Positions 1 to 7,519 are shown, numbered from the stretch's first letter. The stretch: DNA of 64,000 nucleotides from Lewinellaceae bacterium (GCA_020636375.1 JACJXZ010000011.1:248001-312000), one strand, 5' to 3'. The notes: a model not told the origin generated them from the letters alone. Numbers and translations: made by a program.

Positions 1-35
1 GGATTGCTGGCCTGGCTTGGCGTATCCCCAAATCC

Positions 36-812
36 TTATTGCACCTTCCCGTAGGCGATGAAGTAGGGATTGCGCAGGTTTTCCTTATTATAGCGCAACG
101 GCTGTTTGGTTTCTTCATCGATCACCATGCCGCCGGCTTCTTCCAGGATGGCCTGGGCGGCGGCTGTATCCCATTCCATGGTAGGCCCCAGGCGGGGGTA
201 GAGGTGGGCTTCGCCCCGGGCCAGGATCAGGAACTTCAGGGAGCTGCCCCTGGCCACCAGCTCGGGCGCCTGCAACCGGCCGATGAAGGCCTGGGTGTCG
301 GCGTTGAGGTGGGAACGGGAACAGACGACGTGCAGGCCGGGGTCCGACAACCGGAAAGAAGCCGCCCGGATGGGCTGTGTTTCGCCGTTGCGCTCCCAGT
401 AGGCGCCTTCGCCTTTGACGGCCCAGTAGGTCTCGCCGAGGCAGGGCACGTGCACCACGCCCAGTACCGGCGCCCCGTTGTGGATCAGGGCGATATTGAC
501 CGTGAATTCGCCGTTGCGCTTGATGAACTCTTTGGTGCCGTCCAGTGGGTCGACCAGCCAGTTGTATTCAAACTTCCGGCGCTCTTCGCAGGGAATGGCC
601 TTGTTCTCTTCTGAGACGATGGGGTACCGCACCGGCAATTGTTCCAACGCTTCGCAGATGAGTCTGTTGGCGGCCATGTCGGCCAGCGTGAGGGGCGATT
701 CGTCCTGCTTCAGCTCCACGCCAAAGTCTTCCTTTCCGTAAATGGCCATGATGGCCCCGCCCGCCCGCCGGGCGATCTGTATGGCTTCTTCTGCCAGTTC
801 TTTTCTGTTCAT
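36..812 (-). CDS. cysQ: 3'(2'),5'-bisphosphate nucleotidase, CysQ type
   Basis: A 258-residue protein of the lithium-sensitive inositol-monophosphatase superfamily. It carries the metal-binding signature DPLDGTKEF near residue 90 and the C-terminal motif WDTAAAQAILEEAGG near residue 215. SEEN, close to residue 67, completes the acidic metal site. CysQ enzymes hydrolyse 3'-phosphoadenosine 5'-phosphate to AMP, clearing a by-product of sulfate assimilation in the cytoplasm. The length is normal for the family. It is transcribed leftward, out of the window edge, and no sulfate-assimilation partner is visible here. A general inositol phosphatase is possible, but the KEF form of the motif favours CysQ. 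Confidence 0.92.
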   Translation of the reverse strand: MNRKELAEEAIQIARRAGGAIMAIYGKEDFGVELKQDESPLTLADMAANRLICEALEQLPVRYPIVSEENKAIPCEERRKFEYNWLVDPLDGTKEFIKRNGEFTVNIALIHNGAPVLGVVHVPCLGETYWAVKGEGAYWERNGETQPIRAASFRLSDPGLHVVCSRSHLNADTQAFIGRLQAPELVARGSSLKFLILARGEAHLYPRLGPTMEWDTAAAQAILEEAGGMVIDEETKQPLRYNKENLRNPYFIAYGKVQ

Positions 813-1042
813 CTTTGGTTTGACAGTGCTTTAAAGTAGGCAATAAAGGTAGGATTTTTCTAAATAGCATCACCATTACCTGAAAAAAGCTATATTTGAG
901 TTGTTTTAGACAGGGGCCTCCAAACAGTGTATTCCCCCATCATAGCAACGATCTTTTTTCCCTTGAACCGGGCTGTCTTTGCCTGTCCCGGCAAAGGCGG
1001 TTATATCTAATAACCCATTTATTAACCATAAAATTTGTCAAC

Positions 1043-1444
1043 ATGAACCTTCTTCTCAACCACAAATCCTTGTTTTCGCTGGCAGCGGCAATTTTGGTGT
1101 TATCCGCATTTGGATGCAAAAAGGATGAAGAGCTTGCCCGGATTAAGTTTTTGGGCGCCTACTCTGTAGTTGAAACCTGCGGAAGCGGGAATGACAGCTA
1201 TGAGATTATCATTATAGAATCGGGTTCCAGCGACAATGCAATTGTTATCAACAACCTCTATGACTTTGGCGAATCGGTCAGCGCAACAGTCAGCGGCAAT
1301 TCGGTAACCATCCCCAGCCAGTTGCTCAGCGGGATCACCTACAGCGGCAACGGCACCATTTCCGGTAGTACGCTAACCATCAATTTTACGGTTTCGGACA
1401 GCGTGGACTCGGACAATTGCAATGCGATCTGCACCAGGAAGTAA
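1043..1444 (+). CDS. Small secreted lipoprotein of unknown function
   Basis: A 133-residue protein. The ATG at 1043 is preferred over upstream codons because it begins a clear lipoprotein signal: hydrophobic residues 8-23 followed by SAFGCKKDEE, giving a lipobox Cys near residue 25. The remainder is rich in Ser, Gly, Thr and Asn, with alternating beta-strand patterns, and resembles the small beta-sandwich lipoproteins common in Bacteroidota. Cys residues near the start and end of the mature domain (ETCGSG, DNCNAICTRK) could form disulfides. A promoter-like TATATTTG lies at 891-898, without a clear upstream TTTG. No specific function can be assigned. Confidence 0.7.
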   Translation: MNLLLNHKSLFSLAAAILVLSAFGCKKDEELARIKFLGAYSVVETCGSGNDSYEIIIIESGSSDNAIVINNLYDFGESVSATVSGNSVTIPSQLLSGITYSGNGTISGSTLTINFTVSDSVDSDNCNAICTRK

Positions 1445-1592
1445 AAAACAGATGCGTCGCTGCTGAGGTTGAGGGCACCGGATGCTGGAATTCTTAGGGG
1501 ATCCAATCCGGATGTTTCTCATGGTGAGTGTATGGAATGACTGAATGAGTGAATGAATGAATGAGTGATTAACGGGGGCTTAGATTTGGTTT
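1445..1592. other. Intergenic DNA with GAAT/GAGT microsatellite
   Basis: This non-coding stretch holds an imperfect tetranucleotide run (GAATGAGTGAATGAATGAATGAGTGA) around 1543-1568. At about 1574 the sequence becomes homologous to 5545 onward, which marks the left boundary of the duplicated locus. Confidence 0.6.
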
Positions 1593-1639
1593 AAAGCACA
1601 AAATCCCACGAAATTTCGTGTGGATTTTGTGCTTTTTTG
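1593..1639. terminator. 43-bp near-perfect palindrome with T tract
   Basis: The arms AAAGCACAAAATCC and GGATTTTGTGCTTT enclose a further palindrome, ACGAAATTTCGT, so the whole hairpin pairs almost end to end and is followed by TTTTTTG. It looks like a strong intrinsic terminator. An essentially identical copy sits at 5564-5608 at the same relative place in the second copy of the locus, so it travels as part of the duplicated unit and may mark its edge. Confidence 0.75.
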
Positions 1640-1713
1640 TTTTAGGAAAGGGGTATTTTGGGGGGCGGAGCAAAGTGTTGAGTAATCCTTAAAAAATAAC
1701 TTCACGGCCCTTA

Positions 1714-1778
1714 GTTGTAGTGAAGTGAAGCAGCCAGTCAGGGTTCCAGCGGGGTCAGGCTGCTGAACGAGCTACAAC
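1714..1778. mobile_element. 65-bp palindromic insert flanked by TA
   Basis: The insert begins GTTGTAG and ends CTACAAC, with an inner pair AGCAGCC/GGCTGCT. It is flanked on both sides by TA (1712-1713 and 1779-1780). The paralogous site at 5811-5826 reads through without it and has a single TA. This is the pattern of a very small MITE-like insertion with TA target duplication, as for Tc1/mariner-IS630 type elements. It sits in the loop of a longer hairpin (ATAACTTCAC with GTGAAGTTAT), which makes the combined structure very stable. Confidence 0.7.
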
Positions 1779-1858
1779 TAAGGGCCTCAAACAGTGAAGT
1801 TATTTTTTAATCACTACTGAGGAGAGGCGCGATAGCCCATTTTACTAAAACCAGGAAC

Positions 1859-2054
1859 ATGAATAAAGAACGGATCAAAGCTCAATATTAAACAAGCACA
1901 ATTAAATCATTATCAGATCGAGGAGGCTAAATATGGCGGGCAGTTGGTCCCGCCCAGATTGGCCTTTGCGATAAAGGACCTGAAAGAGGAGATGGAAAAA
2001 ATCGAGGCCGATGTGAGGAGAATCCGGGAGCGGCAGGTTGGTTTGACAGGTTAG
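1859..2054 (+). pseudogene. Deletion relic joining start of gene 5898 to end of gene 6981
   Basis: The first codons, MNKERIK, are the same as in the effector-associated-domain-like gene at 5898. After seven codons the sequence jumps to DNA matching 7309-7478, the last 55 or so codons of the coiled-coil gene (ending VGLTG here and VGLMG there). About 1.4 kb, including the whole macro domain gene, is missing between. The joined frame stops after MNKERIKAQY, and the tail has no start codon, so this is a non-functional remnant. The shared leader upstream of 1859 is nearly identical to that before 5898. Confidence 0.85.
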
Positions 2055-2118
2055 AAACTGAAAAATATCATCAATTTGTGCTGAAAGTGAATTAAAGCCT
2101 CCAAACAAGCTAAGCCGG

Positions 2119-2199
2119 GGAGCGGAGGCGCGATGCTTTTTCCGGGACCCGGACGGTCATTTGTTTGAAATTAGCGAGTATCGCCACCAGTGGGTAACG
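2119..2199 (+). pseudogene. Tail fragment of a glyoxalase/VOC-family gene
   Basis: In the frame through 2137 the DNA encodes FFRDPDGHLFEISEYRHQW, the characteristic C-terminal strand of vicinal-oxygen-chelate proteins, where the Glu of LFEI is the usual last metal ligand. No start codon or upstream half of the domain is present. The fragment follows a CCTCCAAACAAGCT motif at 2097-2110 that matches the terminus of the MITE at 61658, and runs directly into the truncated amylase. Confidence 0.6.
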
Positions 2200-2206
2200 C
2201 AAATAC

Positions 2207-3193
2207 GTCATCCTCGACTGGGTGGCCAACCACTCCGCCTGGGACAATCCCCTGATGGCCGAACACCCGGATTGGTACATCAAAACCCCGGAGGGCAACT
2301 TCCAGTCGACTCCCTGGCGCGACTACGACGACATCATTGACTTCGACTACAGCCGGCCCGGCCTGCGCCGGCACATGACGGAAGCCATGAAATATTGGGT
2401 AGCCGAAACGGATATCGACGGCTACCGCTGCGATGTGGCCAGCTTCGTACCCATCGAGTTCTGGGAGAACGCCAGAAAAGAACTGGACGCCATCAGGCCC
2501 GTCTTCATGTTGGCCGAATCGGAATACAAGGACCTCCACAAACGGGCCTTCGACATGACCTACGCCTGGACACTCTGGGACCACCTGCACGCCATCACCA
2601 CCAAAGGGCGCGACATCAAGGGGCTGACGGAGGGCTACATCGCCGAGCACGTCAGCGTCTTCCCCGAGAACGCCTACCGCATGGCCTTCACCGATAACCA
2701 CGACAAGAATTCCTGGGAGGGCAACCAGTACGCCAATTTCGGCGACGGCCTGCACGCCGCCATGGTGCTCTGCGCCACGATCGACGGCATGCCCCTGGTG
2801 TACAGCGGCCAGGAGGCCGGCCTGGCCCGCTCCCTGGATTTCTTCGAAAAAGACCCCATCGAATGGAAAGCGCACGAAAATGCGGACATCTACAAAAAAC
2901 TTTTCGATCTTAAACACCGCAACCAGGCTCTGTGGAACGGCAAATGGGGCGGCCCGATGATCCGGATCAAGAACGATAAAATGGATCACGTCCTCTCCTT
3001 TTCCCGGGAGAAGAACGGCGATAAGGTGGTGACGGTGATCAATTTCAGTGATCAGGCGGTGAGCGTGCGGCTGGAGGCCGAATACCACAAAGGGCGGTAT
3101 GCGGAGCTGTTTTCCGGAGAGGAGTATGTGCCGGAGAGGAGTGATGGGGTGGGGCTGGAGCCCTGGGGGTATCGGGTGTTGGTGAAGAAGTAA
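2207..3193 (+). pseudogene. GH13 alpha-amylase lacking its N-terminal part
   Basis: Homology begins abruptly at VILDWVANHSAWD, conserved region I of GH13, and runs to the normal C-terminal beta domain. The nucleophile (GYRCDVAS), acid/base (LAESE) and transition-state stabiliser (FTDNHD) motifs are intact. The first strands of the TIM barrel, signal peptide and start region, probably 100-150 residues, are absent. The only in-frame start is a GTG at 2222 inside motif I, which cannot give a folded barrel. A complete, divergent GH13 lipoprotein lies at 43997. The break coincides with the glyoxalase fragment, so the two were joined by deletion or recombination. Confidence 0.8.
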
Positions 3194-3358
3194 CTGGACT
3201 TTGGACGTGCCTCTGTTTGAAGTCGGAAGGCATTGAGGTGCATGGGGGAACCAAAAGTCGGAAGTCGGTTTACTCCGTCAGTCGCTTCGCTCGTGTCCGC
3301 CTTTAGCGGCAGGCCGTTCAAAGTCCAGAGAGTAAGCGAATGGCAAAAAAAATAAAAG

Positions 3359-3997
3359 ATGAGACAACAGCTTCTATTATCCGCCTTTTTTGCCGGAGCA
3401 GTTAACCTGCTGTCCGGCCAGGCAGAACAAAATGCCCCGGAACTGAACAGGGCATTATCGGCCCGGATCGATTCCCTGAAAACAGAAGACCAAAAATACC
3501 GGAACCGCTTAACGGAATTGAAAAACATGTCGATTCCGGATGAAGTGGAGATCAAACAAGCGCAGGAGGCGATATTGAAAACGGACAGCCTGAATTTAAT
3601 CCAGCTAAAACGTATATTCCGGCAATACGGATACCCCGGCTCTGATCTGGTCGGAAAGCAAAGCGCCCACAATTTCTGGCTGATCATCCAGCACTGCGAC
3701 CAGGACCCGGCATTTCAGGAGGAGGTATTGGGCGCCATGAAACAGGAGGTTGAAAAAGGAACCGTCAGCGGATGGGCTTATGCTTACCTGACGGACCGAG
3801 TGCTGGTGAACCAGGACAAACCGCAGGTGTATGGCACTCAGATGCGACTGAACCGGGATTCGACAAGCTATGAGCCCAAACCTTTGATCGAGCCCGATAA
3901 GGTGGACGACAGGCGGGGAGAAATGGGATTGAGCCCTATAGCGTTTTATATCGAAACGATGAATACCCGGTATTTTGGAAGCTTGAAAAAAGAGTAA
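3359..3997 (+). CDS. DUF6624 family secreted protein
   Basis: A 212-residue protein with an N-terminal signal-like segment (MRQQLLLSAFFAGAVNLLSGQ), a helical region around residues 25-90 and a conserved C-terminal block. The block includes NFWLIIQHCDQD, AYLTDRVLV, PQVYGTQ and DDRRGEMGLSPI, which I recognise as the DUF6624 pattern. The biochemical role of this family is not known. The gene stands alone between two rubble zones, with an inverted repeat of the CTGGACTTT/AAAGTCCAG type in its upstream gap (3194-3336). The ATG at 3359 directly follows an A-rich stretch, and no other start fits the signal peptide as well. Confidence 0.75.
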   Translation: MRQQLLLSAFFAGAVNLLSGQAEQNAPELNRALSARIDSLKTEDQKYRNRLTELKNMSIPDEVEIKQAQEAILKTDSLNLIQLKRIFRQYGYPGSDLVGKQSAHNFWLIIQHCDQDPAFQEEVLGAMKQEVEKGTVSGWAYAYLTDRVLVNQDKPQVYGTQMRLNRDSTSYEPKPLIEPDKVDDRRGEMGLSPIAFYIETMNTRYFGSLKKE

Positions 3998-4003
3998 ATC
4001 CAA

Positions 4004-4201
4004 TCGTCAACTTCCTGGCCTACCTGCAGAAGGTAAAATACCGGGTGCTGTGCCTTATCGGTGCCGTTGGCTGCCTGCTTACCATGTAGGGGCTGTCTTC
4101 TTATGAGCAGTTGCAAAGTACGGGCGCTGCTCACCATTCTCGGACTTATCTTGCTGGTTTTCATGGTAAGGCCATATATTCTGAAGCGGATCAGCAGCTA
4201 A
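4004..4201 (+). pseudogene. C-terminal remnant of an APC-type amino-acid permease
   Basis: Two short stretches look like the last membrane helices of an APC-superfamily transporter: NFLAYLQKVKYRVLCL plus IGAVGCLLTM at 4004-4086, then LLTILGLILLVFMVRPYILK at 4127-4201, ending ILKRISS. They are separated by a stop codon and a frame change. The last 25 codons are repeated at 4278-4352 and, with about 77 percent DNA identity, at 7814-7888. No intact permease exists in the window. Confidence 0.6.
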
Positions 4202-4422
4202 TAAAAAACCGAATCCAGAAAGGCGATCATCCTGTTGAGGGCTTCCGCATCCTTCCCGAAGTTGGTGCGGTATGCCGCTGCTCACCATTCTCGGACTTAT
4301 CTTGCTGGTTTTCATGGTAAGGCCATATATTCTGAAGCGGATCAGCAGCTAATAAAAAACCGAATCCAGAAAGGCGATCATCCTGTTGAGGGCTTCCGGG
4401 GCATCCTTCCCGAAGTTGGTGC
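4126..4422. repeat. Tandem duplication, two units of about 145 bp
   Basis: Unit 1 (4126-4268) and unit 2 (4277-4422) are nearly identical over the permease tail plus the last 70 bp of the esterase gene. Unit 2 has three extra G residues in GGCTTCCGGGGCATCC. Unit 1 therefore contains a dead copy of the esterase C-terminus, and the live esterase gene ends in unit 2. The near identity implies a recent event. Confidence 0.88.
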
Positions 4423-5374
4423 CCAGGAAGGGGTTGGCCCCCGAATCCAGGAAAGCGTGCGGGCGCCCCTCGTATTCCCAGTACTCCACCGGATGGCCCG
4501 CCGCCTGCAGTTTGTCCCGGTACATTTTCACCGATTCCGGCGTCGTGAGGTTGTCCTCCGTCCCTACTGTGAGCAGTTGGGGGGGAAGCTTTCGCTCGCC
4601 GGCATCGGGAAGGTGGTATATGGGAGACACCGCCTTGTAGCGCTCGGGGTTATCCTCCACATTGAACGGCGCGCCGAAGATGGGCCGGGGCTCGGCGCCT
4701 CCCATCTGCCAGAAGAAATTGGAGGGCCTTTCGAAATCACCCAGGCAGGCCTCGTAAATGTCGAAGGCGCCGTAGCTGATGATAGCGGCCTGCACCTCCA
4801 GCCCGTCTTTCTTTGCGATCTTCTCGGCGGTTTTCCCACGCGGCAGGTAGGTGGGTTTGAAACCCGGGGGTTCTGCATCGAAGCCGGCGGAGCTCAGCCG
4901 GTTGCCCATCACCACCACCATCGAGGCGAGGTGGCCGCCGGCGCTGTCGCCGGTGACGGCGATCTTTTTTCTGTCGCCTTTGTACTTTTTGATGTTGTCT
5001 TTGATCCACAATACCGCGCCGAAGGCGTCTTCGACGATCTGGTCCATCGTGACGGTGTTGCCGTTGTCGACCAACAGGCGGTAGTTGATGTTACACACCA
5101 CGTATTCTCCGTGTTCGGCGATGTACTGAGCCATCTGATCCATGATCGATTTGTTGTTGATCAGCCAGCCGCCGCCGTGGAAAATGGCCAGAACCGGGTA
5201 ATTCTTTTTCCCGGTTTCCGGCGTGTAGATGTCCATCGTCAGGTTGAAGCCGCCGGGCGAGGCCCATACAACGTCTTTGGCCGCCGAATAGGTATGAAGG
5301 GCAGGCGGGGATTGGGCGCCTCCCTGCCAGGAAAATAACAGGAGGGCCGGAAAAAGGAGGTTAATGATTTTCAT
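4349..5374 (-). CDS. Secreted alpha/beta-hydrolase (carboxylesterase, BD-FAE/HSL-like)
   Basis: A 341-residue exported hydrolase with signal peptide MKIINLLFPALLLFSWQGGA. The oxyanion motif HGGGW is near residue 66, the nucleophile elbow GDSAGG places Ser144, and the catalytic His is in GRPHAFLD near residue 314. A long insert (residues 160-245) forms the lid. Such enzymes release acyl or aryl esters from carbohydrates and small molecules in the periplasm. The gene's 3' end lies inside the tandem duplication. Its stop overlaps the stop of the opposing permease remnant. Confidence 0.85.
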   Translation of the reverse strand: MKIINLLFPALLLFSWQGGAQSPPALHTYSAAKDVVWASPGGFNLTMDIYTPETGKKNYPVLAIFHGGGWLINNKSIMDQMAQYIAEHGEYVVCNINYRLLVDNGNTVTMDQIVEDAFGAVLWIKDNIKKYKGDRKKIAVTGDSAGGHLASMVVVMGNRLSSAGFDAEPPGFKPTYLPRGKTAEKIAKKDGLEVQAAIISYGAFDIYEACLGDFERPSNFFWQMGGAEPRPIFGAPFNVEDNPERYKAVSPIYHLPDAGERKLPPQLLTVGTEDNLTTPESVKMYRDKLQAAGHPVEYWEYEGRPHAFLDSGANPFLGTNFGKDAPEALNRMIAFLDSVFY

Positions 5375-5472
5375 GGTTGTGATGCTTGGCTCGCCTCCAA
5401 CTGATCCAGGTCATAGTGGAACTCATCGCGCAGCTTTTTGATCAGCAAGGATTTCAGCAAATTTCTGGTCAT
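5371..5472 (-). CDS. Possible 33-residue ORF overlapping the esterase start
   Basis: An ATG at 5472 opens a short frame beginning MTRNLLKSLLIKKLRDEF and ending SQASQP. Its TGA overlaps the ATG of the esterase in an ATGA arrangement. This could be a short leader peptide coupled to the esterase, or the surviving front of a lost gene in this rearranged region. Nothing else supports it. Confidence 0.3.
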   Translation of the reverse strand: MTRNLLKSLLIKKLRDEFHYDLDQLEASQASQP

Positions 5473-5897
5473 ACGTTTCTCATATTATTAAAGGTAATAA
5501 AAAATTGTTCCCTCACTCCATCACTCCCTGTCGAATGCAATAATGGGGGCTTAGAGTTGGTTTAAAGCACAAAATCCCACGAAATTTCGTGTGGATTTTG
5601 TGCTTTTTGTTTTAGGAACTGGTTGAAAACTACTTATGACGACTTTGTCGATAACGACTACCGTGGCGTGGTGGATTTGGAATGGGCGGTGGGGGCGTGG
5701 TGAAAATGCTGGGTAGTGATAAAAAATAGTTCGGTTTTGCTCCTGACGATGAAAAGGGGTATTTTGGGGGGCGGAGCAAAGTGTTGAGTAATCCTTAAAA
5801 AATAACTTCACGCCCCTTAAGGGCCTCAAACAGTGAAGTTGTTTTTTAATCACTACTGAGGAGAGGCGCGATAGCCCATTTTACTAAAACCAGGAAC
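5473..5897. other. Leader region of the EAD/macro operon (second copy of duplicated leader)
   Basis: From 5545 this matches 1574-1858: hairpin, GGGGTATTTTGGGGGGCGGA block, the AACTTCAC/GTGAAGTT hairpin, and the 30 bp before the ATG. It has about 135 bp (5616-5751) that copy 1 lacks, and lacks the 65-bp insert of copy 1. The long conserved leader with two hairpins suggests either mobile-unit ends or a structured 5' UTR. Confidence 0.6.
5564..5608. terminator. 43-bp palindrome, second copy
   Basis: Same arms as at 1593-1639 (AAAGCACAAAATCC ... GGATTTTGTGCTTT), followed by TTTTTG. It lies about 290 bp upstream of the EAD-like gene, and no gene reads into it from the left, so it may act as an insulator or be an end of the duplicated unit rather than a classical terminator. 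Confidence 0.7.
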
Positions 5898-6425
5898 ATG
5901 AATAAAGAACGGATCAAATCCCTGATAGCCGCCGGTCGGCTGGAAAAAGCCATAAAGATGGCGATGGAAGAAATCCAAAGCATTGAGGATGAACAGTTGA
6001 GAAATGGGCTGTTACTGCAATCGGCCCGGTTGAAGAGGATATTGCAGGAAAAGAACATGGGTACTGTTTCAGCAGAACAGTCCAACCTGGAAATCAATCA
6101 AATCACCAGTGGGGTGTTATCCTTAATTGATGAAATAGAAACGATAAACCAGCCCGGAGCCGCAAAACCAGAAAAGCCGGGCCAGGCTTTAGCAGGTAAA
6201 GTTTTCAGCCTGACTGGCATAAAAGCGGGCACCCTTCCTCCGCAGAATATACCACAGATAACGCACCAGCTACAGCTCTACGAAATAAGCAAAACCAACC
6301 TGGAGCAAGCCGAATTGGCGTCTGCCAAATGGGGCGAGCTGGCCCCTCCCATCATCATGCACCGGATCAAGGAAGAAAAGCAGAAACTGGAAGCCATTAT
6401 TGACGAGATAAAAAAGTTGATATGA
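5898..6425 (+). CDS. Effector-associated-domain-like protein with C-terminal coiled module
   Basis: A 175-residue protein. Residues 1-85 (ERIKSLIAAGRLEKAIKMAM ... LKRILQEKNMGTVSAEQ ... GVLSLIDEIE) have the helical pattern of the small effector-associated domains (EADs) of Bacteroidota and cyanobacterial conflict systems. The EAD11 type is my best recollection, not a search result. After a linker, residues 120-175 form a helical hairpin around the motif AKWGELAPPII, which recurs in the gene at 6981. EADs are thought to recruit effectors to sensor NTPases by homotypic contact. The gene is first in a tight operon: its TGA overlaps the macro gene's ATG. No NTPase is encoded nearby. Confidence 0.65.
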   Translation: MNKERIKSLIAAGRLEKAIKMAMEEIQSIEDEQLRNGLLLQSARLKRILQEKNMGTVSAEQSNLEINQITSGVLSLIDEIETINQPGAAKPEKPGQALAGKVFSLTGIKAGTLPPQNIPQITHQLQLYEISKTNLEQAELASAKWGELAPPIIMHRIKEEKQKLEAIIDEIKKLI

Positions 6426-6967
6426 CTGCATCGGAGAGAAGGTCTTCTTATCAAATAGAAAATACCAGATTCGAGGTCATGTATGCCGACATCACTACCG
6501 TTCCGGCCGATGCTATTGTCAGTTCGGACGACAATTACCTTTCGATGGGAGGCGGGGTCTCGCAGGCAATCCGGTATAAAGCGGGCGCGTCGATAAGAGA
6601 GGAGATCAAAAAACACCTGCCTATGAAGATTGGGGAAGTGGCGGTTACTTCGGCCGGGAATTTAGGCGCCCGCTACATTTTTCATGGAATAACGATCGAT
6701 TTCGACAATTGGGAATATGCCAATGAGGAAGTAGTCAGGTCTATCGTCAACAAGTCGCTGGAACTAGCGGAAACACTAGGGTTAAAGACGATATCGTTTC
6801 CGGCCCTGGGAACCGGTGTCGCCAAATTCCCCTTTCAGTTGGCGGCAAAAACAATGACAAATGCCATCACAGATTACCTGCAAAAGGAAACGAAACTAGA
6901 GCAGGTCAACCTGTGCCTTTTCGCCGCCAGAGAGGGTCCGCGAGTCGGACCTGAATACATTTTATGA
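6422..6967 (+). CDS. Macro domain protein (predicted ADP-ribose binding or hydrolysing)
   Basis: A 181-residue single-domain protein. FEVMYADITTVPADAIVSS opens the fold, GGGVSQAI forms the first ligand loop, and SFPALGTGVAKFP forms the phosphate-binding loop. Where typical macro domains have NAAN, this one reads SSDDN, so catalysis may differ from MacroD enzymes. Macro domains bind or remove ADP-ribose from proteins and nucleic acids, and in conflict operons they sense or reverse NAD-derived signals. Its start overlaps the EAD-like gene by four bases, so translation is probably coupled. The gene is missing from the deleted copy of the locus at 1859. Confidence 0.85.
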   Translation: MTASERRSSYQIENTRFEVMYADITTVPADAIVSSDDNYLSMGGGVSQAIRYKAGASIREEIKKHLPMKIGEVAVTSAGNLGARYIFHGITIDFDNWEYANEEVVRSIVNKSLELAETLGLKTISFPALGTGVAKFPFQLAAKTMTNAITDYLQKETKLEQVNLCLFAAREGPRVGPEYIL

Positions 6968-6980
6968 GCAAGCGGTTGGA

Positions 6981-7478
6981 TTGGCATCTATTTCAGCGCA
7001 AAGCAACCGGCTCGACCTGTTGTTGTCCGAGGTGAAGGAGGTTTTGATAAAAGTGGGCAAGAGAGATTTGGTCGGCGACGTTTTATCTCTGCAAAAAAAG
7101 ATTTCTGCATCCAACCAGGAAATCGCTACCCATGTTTCGGATAATGAGGTCTTCAGAAAAGATGAACAAGAGAGCAAACCATCGCCGCTTGACGGGCTGT
7201 CAGAAGAAATAAGCGCTTTTTCCCGAAGAGAACAGGAGCTATTCAACGATCGGGAACTCGAATTGAAGCTGCTTCGGACAAAACTCTCCGGCCTCTATAC
7301 CACGCTCAACATCAAACAAGCACAATTAAATCATTATCAGATCGAGGAGGCTAAATATGGCGGGCAGTTGGTCCCGCCCAGATTGGTCTTTGCGATAAAG
7401 GACCTGAAAGAGGAGATGGAAAAAATCGAGGCCGATGTGAGGAGAATCCGGGAGCGGCAGGTTGGGTTGATGGGGTAG
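6981..7478 (+). CDS. Coiled-coil protein sharing a C-terminal module with the EAD-like protein
   Basis: About 165 residues, rich in Glu, Lys, Leu and Gln. The N-terminal half (LLSEVKEVLIKVGKRDLVGD ...) may be another small helical adaptor domain. The C-terminal 55 residues (LNHYQIEEAKYGGQLVPPRL ... EKIEADVRRIRE) mirror the end of the protein at 5898. The start is uncertain: the only in-frame start nearby is TTG at 6981, while an ATG that overlaps the macro stop (6964) is in another frame that closes after 23 codons. The frame itself is open further upstream into the macro gene, so a frameshift, real or programmed, is possible. Third gene of the operon. Confidence 0.6.
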   Translation: MASISAQSNRLDLLLSEVKEVLIKVGKRDLVGDVLSLQKKISASNQEIATHVSDNEVFRKDEQESKPSPLDGLSEEISAFSRREQELFNDRELELKLLRTKLSGLYTTLNIKQAQLNHYQIEEAKYGGQLVPPRLVFAIKDLKEEMEKIEADVRRIRERQVGLMG

Positions 7479-7519
7479 AAGCGGGAAAATATCATTACAT
7501 AGCACAAAAACCCTCTGGC

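Noticed and set aside
2222..3193. Functional amylase starting from GTG at 2222
   Set aside because: The start would lie inside conserved region I and the first strands of the barrel would be missing.
5624..5751. A 26-codon ORF (ATG near 5636) in the leader segment unique to copy 2
   Set aside because: Trp/Gly-rich low-complexity translation, no ribosome site, and absent in the other copy of the leader.
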